Assembly (NCBI GenBank): GCA_030704615.1
Contig: CM060733.1
Coordinates: 75,678,907-75,742,906, forward strand
Direction of reading: 5' to 3'
DNA from: Takakia lepidozioides
Taxonomy: Eukaryota > Streptophyta > Takakiopsida > Takakiales > Takakiaceae
DNA length: 64,000 nucleotides
How positions within the stretch are numbered: position 1 is the stretch's first letter; each line of letters starts with the position of its first letter. Shown here one piece after another: positions 9,885-20,400 of this stretch. The position numbers and the translations under genes were made by a program. Below the pieces are notes generated by a model. The model was not told where the DNA came from. It made no database searches and saw nothing but the letters and a program-made list of their open reading frames with translations.

Positions 9885-11232
9885 GGAATGGTCATTGTGA
9901 AACTTACTGAGGTTTTCTTATTGAAGAAGAGGTGAAAAAAAAAAGGCTGGGTGAGTCATCATGAATCTTATTTAGGGATTCTTGCATGAACAAGAGGCAA
10001 GAAAGTTTGGATGCTCATTGTCAAGCTATCTGACGTTTCCAGTATTTCATCCATGGTGGATGGATGATGGATGGATGAAATATTGAAGGAGAGGCTAAAA
10101 ATAATGAGGATGGGCAAGAACATGCCCCAAAATATGACCCCTCATTGTGAAACAGGCAATGGTTTTTGTTAATGTAGATGAGGTGAAAATTAAATAGATG
10201 GTCATCTTCAAGCTTATTTAGGCTTTGTTTGTGAAGAAGATGTGTAACAAAATGAGTAGTTTATTGTGGAACTTGTTCAAGTTTGTGTTATTGAAGATGA
10301 GGTGAAAAAAAAACACATGGTCATTGTGATTGCTTATTTAGGGTGTCTTTGTGAAGAAGAGGTAAAAAAAAACATCGAGCTATCCTTGTGAAACTTGTTT
10401 AGGATTCTGTTATTGAAGAAGAGGTGAAAAAAAAATCAGATGGTCATCATGAATGCTTATATAGGGTTTGTTTGTGAAGAAGAGGTGAAAAAAAAAGTTA
10501 AGCTCTATCATTGTCAAACTTGTTCAGGTTTTTGTTATTGAAGAAGAGGTGAACAAAGAAATCAGATGGTCATTATGAATGTTTATTTAGGGTTTGTTTG
10601 TGAAGAAGAGGTGAAAAAATTGAGCTCTCATTCTCAAACTAGGTTTCTGTTATTGAAGAAGAGGTGAAAAAAATATTAGATGGTCATCATGAATGCTTAT
10701 TTAGGGTTTGTTTGTGAAGAAGAGGTGAAAAAATTGAGCTCTCATTCTCAAACTTGTTAAGGTTTCTGTTATTGAAGAAGAGGTGAAAAAAAATATTAGA
10801 TGGTCATCATGAATGCTTATTTAGGGTTTGTTTGTGAAGAAGAGGTGAAAAAATTGAGCTCTCATTCTCAAACTTGTTAAGGTTTCTGTTATTGAAGAAG
10901 AGGTGAAAAAAATATTAGATGGTCATCATGAATGCTTATTTAGGGTTTGTTTGTGAAGAAGAGGTGAAAAAAAAAGTTGAGCTCTATCATTGTCAAACTT
11001 CTTCAGGTTCGGTTATTGAAGAAGAGATGGAAAAAAACCAGATGGTCATCATGAATGCTTATTTAGGGAATAAATTAGGGATTGTTTGTGAAGAAGAGGT
11101 GAAAAAAAAACTTGAGCTCTACCATTGTCAAACTTCTTCAGGTTTCTGTTATTGAAGAAGAGGTGAAGAAAAACCAGATGGTCATCATGAATGCTTATTT
11201 AGGGTTTGTTTGTGAAGAAGATGTGAAAAAAC
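9885..11232. repeat. Minisatellite, about 120-bp unit with two half-units
   Basis: About ten units, most regular from 10430 on. Each unit has two related halves: one with TTTGTTTGTGAAGAAGAGGTG and one with TTATTGAAGAAGAGGTGAAA, each followed by a run of A. ATGGTCATCATGAATGC recurs roughly every 115-135 bases. The left part (9885-10400) is older and more diverged; the right part has nearly identical units. Open frames inside (such as 10919-11155) only read the repeat. The last unit overlaps the end of the MULE fragment. Confidence 0.95.
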
Positions 11233-11794
11233 CAATGTCTCGCTGCAAAAGTGTCCGTACCTCACCAGGACCTAGTGTCGTCTGCTGAATGATTTGGTCT
11301 CTTTTGGGATCACAATACATCCTGCGCAAAAAGATGTAGTAAAGATGATTGCAGGGAACCCATTTCCCTCTCTTTCCTAGAGCTTCCTCATGCATGCACA
11401 CGAAGTCGGGACAGGTACACCCCGGAAAATTTCCCACCGTCACCTGATAGGCCCTGTCGTGCAAAACAGACCCAAATGTGACCAAAGTATGAACCCGTCC
11501 ATACCCAGGTGAAGGTACTTCCATAGTTCCTGTTACCCAAGCCTGAAGTAGTCTGGCCGATTCCACCTTCGCATCGTGATCAGACCCCGAAGCCACCCAA
11601 TGCACTGTTTTGCCATTCCTTCTCATGGGGTGCGAAGTATCGTCTGGAGGAGGCACCATAGCAGCAAGGCCACCAAGAGTCGACGCCATAGATCGGTGTA
11701 GATGAAAGCCGGCGTCCTCCAACTTGCCAATCTCCAGTTCGTCAATGATCATCCTGAAATCATGATAATGAAAAAATTGAGTGTGTTGACGCAC
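11195..11794 (-). pseudogene. MULE transposase C-terminal fragment with SWIM zinc finger
   Basis: A 199-codon open frame homologous to the C-terminal part of the MULE at 31.4-34 kb. Shared stretches are KLEDAGF (LEEAGF in the other), MVPPPDD, KVESARLLQAWVTGTMEV and SPGYGRVHTLV. It contains a SWIM-type zinc-binding pattern: CTCPDF, a spacer, then CNHLYYIF, as in Mutator-like transposases and FHY3/FAR1 proteins. The catalytic part is absent upstream (11800-12110 holds a short repeat and a poly-A-like tract), and the last codons read into the minisatellite, so the natural end is lost. Its open frame may be chance survival of a young fragment. Confidence 0.7.
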
Positions 11795-11935
11795 TCAGTT
11801 CTCGGGGGGGGGCCCAAAACCCGCCGGGTACCCGGGGTGAAAATCCGGACCCGCACCTGTCGTCGATGATCATCCTGAAATCATGATCATGAAGAAATTG
11901 AGTGCGTTGACGCACTCAATTTTCCCGGGGGTGGG
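11741..11935. repeat. Direct repeat carrying a hairpin core (two copies)
   Basis: GATGATCATCCTGAAATCATG occurs at about 11744 and again at about 11862. Each copy is followed by a palindrome: AATTGAGTGTG-TTGA-CGCACTCAGTT at about 11773-11799, and a perfect 13-bp-arm hairpin with AAATTGAGTGCGT arms at 11895-11922. The same core (GTGCGTTGACGCAC) sits in the long palindrome at 29.9 kb. On the minus strand the hairpin lies just upstream of a TTTCAG that looks like a splice acceptor. Confidence 0.75.
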
Positions 11936-12112
11936 GGGAGGAGAGGGAACCAAAAATAAATAAATAAATAAAAATAAAAATGGTTATCATACAATCTGTC
12001 ACGATGAGATGTCGCCGGGAGCTGGCAAGCTACTTGAAAGCTTGGGGGATGCGGGCTGTCAGCAGGGATAGGAACAATTATCCAGAGTATACCGGATTCC
12101 TGGAAAATCATC

Positions 12113-13702
12113 TTGGGTCAAGGCAGTGAAATTTTTGGGGTGAACCACTGGATCATGACAACCAACCATCATTTCTCCATCTTGTTCATTGCTGAAACAA
12201 ACTCCCATTCAGTCTTGGGATATGGTTTCACTGTTGAACCTATCAATGGTTTCCTCTCTCTCTTCTCCAACCAGATGCTAGCTGTGGATAGAACGGATGC
12301 ATTACCAGCTAGAATTTGCCACTGGTCTGCCCCCTCCAAGAACTTCAATCCTCCTGCTCCAGGGCAACAACCCCTTCTCCCTTGGCTAATTGCCAATGTC
12401 TTTGCCTGGATTGGTGGGGGGCCTATCCAAGATCTTCAATTAGACCCAGCTGAATGGAAATGGAAAATGGGAGTAACTCAGTCTCAATTTTTCACTTATT
12501 CTGCTAAAAAGCATACAGAGCCCTAAACAAGGATTCTTCAATGGCTACAAAATGGGACGGCAAATGGGGCCATGAGAGCTTTCAAGAGGAAAAATGGGAG
12601 CTTATCTGGTCCCTAATATGGAAAAAGAATAAGCCAGCTAAAAGTAGTGCCTTCCTTTGACAGATTGCAAATAGGGTACTTAAGGTTGGGCAGTACCTCA
12701 ATTTCCAGGAGGTTCTTCTCTGCAAATGCTGCAATGTTGGTTTGCTAGAAACCTTGGAACACTGCCTTCTGTATTGCCAGGCTCCAGCTCTAATATGGCC
12801 CTTTATAAAAAGCTTGTATGCAGTATGGAACACCTTTCCAGTCAGCAATGTCGCCATTATTTTAAACTATGATTCTAACTCTAAATCCCTGGCCTCAAAG
12901 TGTTCGGTCTTTGAGGCCCTCATGACAGCCACTCTATGGCATCTGTGGTGGTCAAGATGCAGCTGGTCGCTGGAAGGCTCAAACACTACTACTACTATTG
13001 TTCTCACTAGGATCTTCTTTGACCTCACCATCGCAGCTAAGCTTGCTTGGAAAATGGTAAATGCAGGAACCGCCAGAGCCCCTGAACATCATCTCGGTCT
13101 CCTCGATCGCTTCAGATCAACCTGGGCAGAGGGGGGCTCATTTGCAGATGCTCTGGGGCTGACTCCTGCGAGTGGGCGAAGCAGATCCCTGTTCAATGGC
13201 AGCACTAGCAGACCCTCCTCTTCCACTTCCCCAGAATTTGATAAGACGGACATCAATTGGAAACACGTTAAGACCTCCACGAAGACTAGGCTATCTTACC
13301 TCAGATAGACTCGTCTCTTCACCTCCTTCTATCCTCTGTTTCCAAGCGTTGGTCTCTTGATCTAGTATGATTATGTCGGAGATGTTTAAGTCTCCTGGCT
13401 CTTAGTCTACTGCCATTTAATGGCTTGGTCTTGTTTATCTTAAACCTTGAATTAATTCCTGGTTGGATTCTTTCTTTAAGGAAATCGTTCCTGCAATTTT
13501 TAGGATTAGTCCTATAGCTTAGCTCTGCTAATCGTTATTGTTCACCGGAATATCCATCACGGTCCGCCGTGTGTGTAGGCCTTATGGTGGCCTTAGGCCA
13601 GCTGGGGTTTTAATTTTTTTTTCCCCATAATAATTCAAATAAAACAAAATCCAGGGCTCTGCCCATGTTCTCTCAAAAAATAAATAAATAAATAAATAAT
13701 TA
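12113..13702 (+). mobile_element. 5'-truncated LINE (non-LTR retrotransposon)
   Basis: The end of a LINE ORF2 and its 3' part. The zf-RVT-like zinc region common in plant LINEs is at about 12590-12830: IWKKNKPAKSSAFL, then CKCCNVGLLETLEHCLLYC and APALIWPF. A TGA at about 12658 stands where the family usually has Trp, and another stop ends the first open frame at 12526. The coding part ends at 13308. The 3' end has A-rich sequence and an (AAATA)n tail at about 13676-13702, the normal mark of target-primed insertion. No endonuclease or reverse transcriptase core is present. A related copy is at 49.8-51.3 kb. Confidence 0.85.
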
Positions 13703-14971
13703 GCATCGCATTTCAATAGCATTAGAATTGTATTTTGTGTCAACTGCAACTAATTTGTTTTTGTTGCATGAAATTGTTACGATTCTTTTTTCTTTTAAGG
13801 TTCTCTTTCCTCAATGCAAAACCCACCGCTGCTTAGGTTTATGCCCATATCACCAAGTATTTCTCAATGCGAAACTTGCCGCCGCCGGTTTAGGGTTTCT
13901 GGCTACACTACTTAAGGTTTCGCCTCACTCGATTGGTGCAGATGTGCCGTATAAATGCATCAATCTTCTATATCATGCTCCGTTTTATTCCATTGTGAAA
14001 ACATATAACTCCTATGACCAAGGTTAAAAAATCATAAAACTCCCATGACCGTGGATTGTGCTCACGCGATACCGACCCCCCCTCCATTGTTAGCCATCTC
14101 CACATCTGCGTCCGTATAGAGTACTATGCTCTATGACGCTATCTCCATTACAAAAGAGAGAGCACTCTTGCGAAAGACACTAGTTTTATCTTGGGAAAGA
14201 AGAGGGAGGGGATGAAAGAGGAGAGATCCTTAAGATGAAAGGTGCCTAAACATGAGAAATCATGGATGACATGTGCATAATGTATATAAATTCTTCTTGA
14301 AAGTGCCTAAAGAGACTATTCCAGATTTAATAATTATTTAAAAAAATCATTAGGCACCCAAGTGCCTAATCTGCCCTTCCACTATGGTAGTCATCACACT
14401 CATTTACATTGATTTTGAATGAATGTGCAGGGTATAGTGTTTACTTGGGGGATGTTTGTGCTAATTTTTAATTTTGATCCTGATAAATATAACAGCTACA
14501 TGGGGATTAGTTGAGGATTGGCATGAAATTTGGAGCTTTCTTAAAGACATGCTAAGGAATTGTGGGATTTAAAAAATTATGCAAAATGCTTGCGCTTTCT
14601 CCAGAGATTTTTCAGGATTGAGGCATTGTGTTATTGGTTTGTGTACATGTAATTTGTGTGTTCATACAGCACAGTGCCTTTGAAATTCCTGTGCTCTGCA
14701 GGCGATCCGAGTCTAGGCAGAAAAACAAGCTCTCATATTCCGTGAAATCCTAGGTAGGCCTCATGCTAACTACTTTGAGAATCCTCATCCATGACGATGT
14801 ACCGTGATATTCTCCGAGGGAAATAGCATATCGCTGAATTCAAGAATCTTCATGTAAAAAAAGAGTAATAGCCCTGGATGAAGTCTTGCGTAGCTTGAAT
14901 GACAAATGAGCCATGCAGCTGCAGGGTTTTACTGATTGAAGCAAGAAACTCACAACAAAGGAAGAATTGTT
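13703..14971. other. No recognisable gene; 3' flank of the PPR gene
   Basis: This is the downstream flank of the minus-strand PPR gene and probably holds its 3' untranslated region in its right part. The left part is AT-rich. A 99-codon frame at 13728-14027 has no known features. Confidence 0.4.
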
Positions 14972-17971
14972 TCACCAGTAATCCCTACAAGAACAAACCC
15001 CATCATCAAAGTGGTGAAAGCGGTTGGCATCTCGCACAACAATTGGTCGCCCAACGATCTTTGAAATGAACTTGGTGGCCGTGTGGCAATCACCACACAC
15101 CCGAAGGTTCTTGATGACACGAAAAGGTGTCCCTGGGGCCGTGCTGATCAGCCCAAAAGCAATAGCCAACTTCTCACTGTGGTGGCAAAGAGAAAATTCC
15201 TTTTGCTCCTCCTCCACATCATGCAATACAAAGCGTGTGTCAGGCACGTACCCTGCCTCCTTCATCTGCCCAGACAATCTTCGAAGCTCCGCATGGATTT
15301 CCTCAATCTGTGGATGCAATTTGTCATCTACAAGGAAGGTGTGGACCCTGTTGCCAACCTCAATGCAGGAACGACCAGGCTGCTTTCTGACACCTCTGAC
15401 TTCCATCATTTTTCTCACCTTTGCAGTATCCTCCCACCTGCCAGCTGCAGCATAGATATTTGATAGCAAAACATAAGTTGTAGCATCCTGTTGATCCCAT
15501 TTCAGAATAAATTTTGCAGCACGTTCTGCCACCTCCACATTGCCATGAATACTGCAGGCACCAAGCAAGGCCTTCCACACCAAAGTATCCCCTTGGACTG
15601 GCATTTTGTTAATGAAGTCCTCAGCCTCATCCAATTGCCCCGCGCGGCCAAGAAGGTCCACCAAGCAGCCAATGTGCTCCACTGTAGGAGTGAGGCCATG
15701 ATCTCCAACAAGGGAATCAAAGTAGTATCTTCCTTCATCCACTAGGCCCCCATGGCTACATGCTTGGAGAACACATATAAAGGTGATACTGTTCGGCTTC
15801 AATCCTTCCTTTTGCATTCCTTCAAATAGTCGCACAGCCTCCCTACGACAACCATGCTGGGCATATCCTGCGATCATTGTGTTCCACGACACCACATTTT
15901 GTTCCATCATATTGTCAAACACTCCCTTTGCATCCTTGAGGCTCCCACATTTGGCATACATATCCATGAGGGTAGTGCTCAGAATGACATCTGGTACAAC
16001 TCCAGCTTTCATCATGTCAGCATGGACATCTCTGCCCTTCTCGAGGGCTGCCAGGCTCGCACAAGCGTTGCAAACGCATACAAATGTGACCTTATCTGGC
16101 TTCACCCCTTCCAGTATCATTTGCTCATAGGTCTCCAAAGCCTCCATACCTAACCCATGGTGGGCATATCCAGCAATCATTGCACTCCATGACACCACAT
16201 TTCGTTCAGCCATACCGTCAAACACTCCCCTTGCATCTGTGAGGCTCCCACATTTGGCATACATGTCCACAAGGGTGGTGCTCAGAATCATATTTGGTAC
16301 AATGCCGGCATTTGTGATGTCAGCATGCACCTCTCTGCCCTTCTCCAGGGCTGCCAGGCTCGCACACGCATTGCAAACACAAGCAAATGTGACCTGGTCT
16401 GGCTTCACCCGTTCCTGCATCATTTGCTCATAAGTCTCCAAAGCCTCCATCCCATACCCATGATGGGCATATCCTGCGATCATCGCACTCCATGACACCA
16501 CATTTCGTGCTGCCATAGTGTCAAACACTCCCTTTGCATCCTTGATGTTCCCGCATTTGACATACATGTCCACGAGGGTGGTATTCAGAATCCTATTTGG
16601 CACTATTCCCGCTTTCAGGATGTCAGCATGGACCTCCTTCCCCTTCTCCACAGCTGCCAAGCTTGCACATGCATTGCAAATGCAAGTGAACGTGACCTGG
16701 TCTGGCTTCACCCCATCCCGCATCATTTGCTCATAGGTCTCCAAAGCCTCCATTCCGCATCCATGCTGGGAATATCCTGTGATCATTGCATTCCATGACA
16801 CTACACTTCGTTCAGCCATATTGTCAAACAATCCCTTTGCATCGTTGAGGCTCCCGCATTTGGCATACATGTCAATGAGGGTATTGTTCAGAATGACATC
16901 TGGTAAAACTCCCGCTTTCATAATGTCAGCATGGACCTCTCTGCCCTTCTCGAGGGCTGTCAGGCTTGCACATGCACTGCAAACAGAAACGAATGTGACC
17001 TGGTCTGGCATCACCACATCCTGCATCATTTGCTCATAGGTCTCCAAAGCCTCCACGCCGCATCCATTCTGGGCATATCCTGAGATCATCACATTCCATG
17101 ACACCACATTTCGTTCAGCCATATTCCTAAACACTCCCTTTGCATCCTTGATGCTCCTGCATTTGGCATACATGTCCACAAGGGTATTGTTCAGAATAAT
17201 ACTTGGTACAATTCCAGATCTCACGATGTCAACATGGACCTCTCTGCCCTTTTCCAGGGCTGCCAGGCTAGCACACGCATTGCAAATGCAAACAAACGTG
17301 ACCTGGTTGGGCTTCACCCCTTCCCACATCATTTGCTCATAGGTCTTCAAGGCATTCTTACCATACCCATGCTTGGTGAAGCCTGCCATCATTATATTCC
17401 ATGTGATCAACCCTCGTTCAGGCATTTTGTCAAACACTCGGTGTGCATCCACGATGCTCCCATATTTGACATACATGTTGACAAGGGTGTTGTGTAGAAA
17501 CACATTTGGCTTGAATCCACTTCGGATAATGAGGGCATGTACCTGTTTTCCCACCGCCAGGCCTTTCATCTCGATGCACTTATGCAGGAGACAGACGTAA
17601 GTATCTGAATCTGCTGAAATGCCTCCATTCAAAACTTGCAGAGCCTCTTTCAGTTGTCCTGCCTCACACAGTGTTCTCACATGCCTAGAAGCGCCAAAAG
17701 AGATCGTTTGGAGTTCCTCTCTTGGTCCTGTTTTGGAAATGGTGGTCATGGTGATGGTGCCTGATTTTCTCAACTGTTCTACCGCTGCTGCTTCCAGTTG
17801 ATCATCTACCCATGCAGGTTTCTTGCAGATACCAATCCACAGTGCCTCATAAGTGCTCTTGTGCTTGAAATTTGGCCCTCTTGGATAGATCTGGACCCAC
17901 ACTCCAGCCCTGCCTCCTTCAGCCATCCCTGCCTCGGCAACAGTGATCATACATGGAGCTGACAGTGACAC
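14972..17971 (-). CDS. PLS-type PPR protein with E and DYW domains; last exon of an OSB-PPR fusion
   Basis: An uninterrupted frame of 999 codons. PLS-type PPR-DYW proteins bind organellar RNA and deaminate chosen cytidines to uridines (family knowledge). Residues 30-65 are the second half of an OSB PDF motif (GPNFKHKSTYEALWIGI, then KPAWVDDQL). PPR repeats fill about residues 120-750, with six near-identical 101-residue P-L-S modules (NACASLAALEKGREVHAD, NTLVDMYAKCGS, ERNVVSWNAMI). The E domains follow (VWKALLGACSIHGNVEVAE, NIYAAAGRWEDTAKVRKMM, PGRSCIEV), then a complete DYW deaminase: the HSE of CHHSEKLAIAF, the CGDCH pair, HHFDDG and a final CSCRDYW. An AG acceptor before residue 28 (exon start 17890) joins in phase 0 with the upstream PDF exon. 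The preceding 27 residues would then be intronic, and the ATG at 17971 is only the start if the exon is transcribed alone. Predicted site: chloroplast or mitochondrion. Confidence 0.93.
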   Translation of the reverse strand: MSLSAPCMITVAEAGMAEGGRAGVWVQIYPRGPNFKHKSTYEALWIGICKKPAWVDDQLEAAAVEQLRKSGTITMTTISKTGPREELQTISFGASRHVRTLCEAGQLKEALQVLNGGISADSDTYVCLLHKCIEMKGLAVGKQVHALIIRSGFKPNVFLHNTLVNMYVKYGSIVDAHRVFDKMPERGLITWNIMMAGFTKHGYGKNALKTYEQMMWEGVKPNQVTFVCICNACASLAALEKGREVHVDIVRSGIVPSIILNNTLVDMYAKCRSIKDAKGVFRNMAERNVVSWNVMISGYAQNGCGVEALETYEQMMQDVVMPDQVTFVSVCSACASLTALEKGREVHADIMKAGVLPDVILNNTLIDMYAKCGSLNDAKGLFDNMAERSVVSWNAMITGYSQHGCGMEALETYEQMMRDGVKPDQVTFTCICNACASLAAVEKGKEVHADILKAGIVPNRILNTTLVDMYVKCGNIKDAKGVFDTMAARNVVSWSAMIAGYAHHGYGMEALETYEQMMQERVKPDQVTFACVCNACASLAALEKGREVHADITNAGIVPNMILSTTLVDMYAKCGSLTDARGVFDGMAERNVVSWSAMIAGYAHHGLGMEALETYEQMILEGVKPDKVTFVCVCNACASLAALEKGRDVHADMMKAGVVPDVILSTTLMDMYAKCGSLKDAKGVFDNMMEQNVVSWNTMIAGYAQHGCRREAVRLFEGMQKEGLKPNSITFICVLQACSHGGLVDEGRYYFDSLVGDHGLTPTVEHIGCLVDLLGRAGQLDEAEDFINKMPVQGDTLVWKALLGACSIHGNVEVAERAAKFILKWDQQDATTYVLLSNIYAAAGRWEDTAKVRKMMEVRGVRKQPGRSCIEVGNRVHTFLVDDKLHPQIEEIHAELRRLSGQMKEAGYVPDTRFVLHDVEEEQKEFSLCHHSEKLAIAFGLISTAPGTPFRVIKNLRVCGDCHTATKFISKIVGRPIVVRDANRFHHFDDGVCSCRDYW
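15790..17470 (-). repeat. 303-bp repeat array inside the PPR gene
   Basis: The coding sequence repeats with a period of 303 bases (101 codons, one P-L-S triplet). The plus-strand reading CATTTGGCATACAT or its close variants falls at about 15950, 16253, 16554, 16858, 17161 and 17464. The units are so alike at DNA level that recent unequal exchange or gene conversion is likely (inference). The differences between units concentrate at few codons. Confidence 0.95.
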
Positions 17972-18142
17972 CCTAAAATTATTCTAGCAAACAACCAAAC
18001 CCTACATACCACATTACTTCCTATGCTGCATTGTTAACAAGACTTCAAAAATATCGACAGAGGGAGGATGACTATGTGCAAGAAAGCTTTTCAATGCATC
18101 TCGTTGTCTGCTTCTTCTTTCCATAGCATAACAGGTATTCAC

Positions 18143-19353
18143 CTTTCGGCTTCGATTGTCCCAGAATCGAGTGGGGTTTGAAAAATAATCCGTCCAAAAC
18201 TTCTCCTCATCTCTGTTTTTGGTTTCTGGACACTTGCCTGGTACCCAATTGGAGTAACAAGTGAAATACAGTCTGAACCACCATAGATCGATCCGACATG
18301 CTGAGTAACAAAATTCGACATGAGAAAAGAGGGATGAATTAGACAAGTGAACAATCCTAAATGTGTGGAAGAAAGAGGTGCCCTCACTACATTGTCCTGA
18401 TCTTGTGTCATGAAAGCAGCGACACTCCAAAGAAACACCAGGAAAAAACCTTGGGCAATGTATTTTCATAGCCTGCTTGGAGAGAACAACATGCGATACT
18501 AGCAGGAGCACAGCCACTTTTGTAGAGCAGACAAAGTTCTTCACATCATACATGAAGAAAGCCACACCTTGCCATCGCAGCTTCCCACCATTGTGCGGGA
18601 TCTTTATCGAACTCATGCCAGCCGTGTTCCATGCTCCACAGTTGACCTTCGTCCCCGAAACTCCGACAGCATCAAACACAATGAGGAACATACATTCATA
18701 TCCAAACTCACAGATGATAAACAAGCTTGCACATGACAAGGCTGCCCCTCGAATCAGGGTCACTGCGAGTCATACTCACTTTTATCTTCAAGTTTTGAAG
18801 GAGCACCACCATCCACAGTGAAATCAGAATCCCACTCTGACACCTTTCCACCATCACTAGACTGGTCTAGACCTTGTGCCATGGTAACTCGCTTATCGTT
18901 CTCCCAAGGAGGATTGAACCAACCCCCAATCCACCGGACCTCTTGTGTGCACTGCCTCTGTCTGTAGAGTGGAGATTTTGGATTGGTCTGTGAAAAACAC
19001 CAGGGGCCAGCCAAGCACTAACTGTTTTAACCAAGCACAACCATTAACGCTCCCAAATACATTGCAGGCTCCAGGGAAAAGACCTTTCCGCATCCCGCTT
19101 TAATGCCCTTCTTAGGAAGAACAACCTACAATACTGACAGCCCCAGCAGTTTCAGCAGAATAAACCGAGAATTTTGTCTTCACTCAACAATTAGGGCAGA
19201 ATCCAGTCCACAAAATATTATCATCAGTCAGACTCCCTCAGACTCCTTCAAATCATACATGAAGAAAGCTCACCTTGTCAACGTTGTAGTCCCACCCTTG
19301 TGGAGCATCTTTAAAGAACGCCTGCCAGCGCTGCTCCGTGCTCCAGCGTTGAC
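18143..19353 (-). CDS. PDF-motif (OSB-like) exons spliced to the PPR-DYW exon
   Basis: Three small exons fit by splice sites and phase. Exon 19353-19274 (80 bases) reads QRWSTEQRWQAFFKDAPQGW and ends DYNVDK at AAG-GTGAGC. Exon 18987-18780 (208 bases) starts after CACAG with TNPKSPLYRQRQCTQEVRWI, continues GGWFNPPWEN and ends at AAAA-GTGAGT in phase 1. Exon 18237-18143 (95 bases) starts after CCAG, reads KCPETKNRDEEKFWTDYF, SNPTRFWDNRSRK, and ends at AAG-GTGAAT in phase 0. It then meets IYPRGPNFKHK of the PPR exon. Together they form two complete PDF motifs of the W-FF-P-W-D...P-F-K...WI...NP-W type known from OSB proteins. The first intron always falls after the same Lys, as expected for duplicated motifs. 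The single-strand DNA-binding domain of OSB proteins was not found. The exon before 19353 is uncertain. Confidence 0.65.
18568..18646 (-). pseudogene. Extra PDF-motif exon copy inside the intron
   Basis: A third copy of the first PDF half-motif (QLWSMEHGWHEFDKDPAQWW) followed by a GT (AAG-GTGTGG), with the same flanking DNA as the exon at 19274-19353 (for example CATACATGAAGAAAGC). It is 79 bases long and would break the frame if included, so it is probably skipped. A diverged tandem duplication of about 300 bases (18450-18650 against 19090-19380) made it. Confidence 0.6.
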
Positions 19354-19469
19354 CTACGCGCCGGGATGAACCAATTATAGCACCATCCTGTCTGCTTTCT
19401 TGCATCTTCGCCCAGATTAGATTGGTTTGTGCTGGATAGCTCATAGGACAATTCCAAGCCTAGACCCTA

Positions 19470-19772
19470 CGGTGCATCGAACGACCCAAGAAGCGAAACC
19501 GCAGATTGTTTCGTGTTATTACCCAACTGCATTGGCATCCCTGACGATTTGAAAGGCGCCATAGCCACCACTTGCAAGGGACTGCATCCTTGGCGCAATG
19601 CCAAGGGGGGTGGCGCTTGCAACTCCACAGCCCGGCCCCTTAATCTGCTCCAGGCTTTAAGGCCTCTCGAACCATCGAAGTAAGAACACAAAGCCTTGGG
19701 CATGGAGTAACATCGAACTATCAGTTCATCAATGAGATCAACCAATGGAAAGACTGATGTCGATGATTTCAT
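19470..19772 (-). other. Candidate 5' exon of the OSB-PPR gene
   Basis: This is the region matching 3524-3830 in the decayed twin. Its frame reads MPKALCSYFDGSRGLKAWSR and later KQSAVSLLGSFDAP, before a TAG that overlaps a possible donor (ACC-GTAGGG). The basic, Ser-rich start suits an organelle transit peptide, and the last part vaguely resembles the start of an OB fold. The phase does not fit the next exon directly, so at least one exon is missing from the model or the 5' end is damaged. Confidence 0.4.
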
Positions 19773-20400
19773 ATTACCTGCAGACTTTTACAATTCATCA
19801 CAAAAAACGCAAAACAGTGCAAAATACCACAACACCAAGCATGGACGTATTTGATTGGAACTCCGATGATGATACGCCTACATTTGTGAGAGGTCATACA
19901 GATGAAAATGAAGGTTCAAAAAGTGCTCGAAGTGGACAAGAAAGCAAGTGATGTCAATTTGACTACTACTGTTGGAATATCTGAAGAATTTGATCCACGG
20001 AAAGACATCGAAGCAGGACATTTTGTGGGTGTGCATGTTGAGGACGAACAAGTACAAAATGGTGTTCCATTTTGGATTGGCAAAGTGTTGAACATAACGC
20101 GACAAACGCATGATGATGGCAAAATCCATATTATGTAGTACTGGCCGAAAACACACAAAAACATCCCCAAAAATGCAAATGTAGTGTCACTACAATACAA
20201 CAACTGTTTGTACAGAACTTGGGACCAAGTGATGATGATGAAGACGACATTCCAGTGGACTCTGTATTTATTTCGTGGAGAGATACAGTCGGGACAAACA
20301 AAAACAAAATATAGCACAACAAAAAAACGGAGGCAGATATTGTGATTCCAAAAAAATTATATGAACATTTCAAAAATCATATGTTGCTAACGGATAATGA
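19745..20400 (+). pseudogene. Degenerate ORF with a WIGKV-type domain, probable transposon remnant
   Basis: Two overlapping plus-strand frames (from 19745 and 19902) encode an acidic start (MDVFDWNSDDDTPTF) and then FDPRKDIEAGHFVGVHVEDE with PFWIGKVLNI, followed by a stop near 20136. Traces of reading continue on the other side of the stop. Short modules reading PFW-GKV occur in chromodomain- or BAH-like segments of plant transposon proteins, but I cannot name the family. A charged KEKEKR-rich stretch at 20805-21000 may belong to the same relic. Confidence 0.35.

Noticed and set aside
15024-17801. Many plus-strand frames of 60-143 codons
   Set aside because: They are antisense shadows of the PPR-DYW exon and repeat with its 303-bp period.
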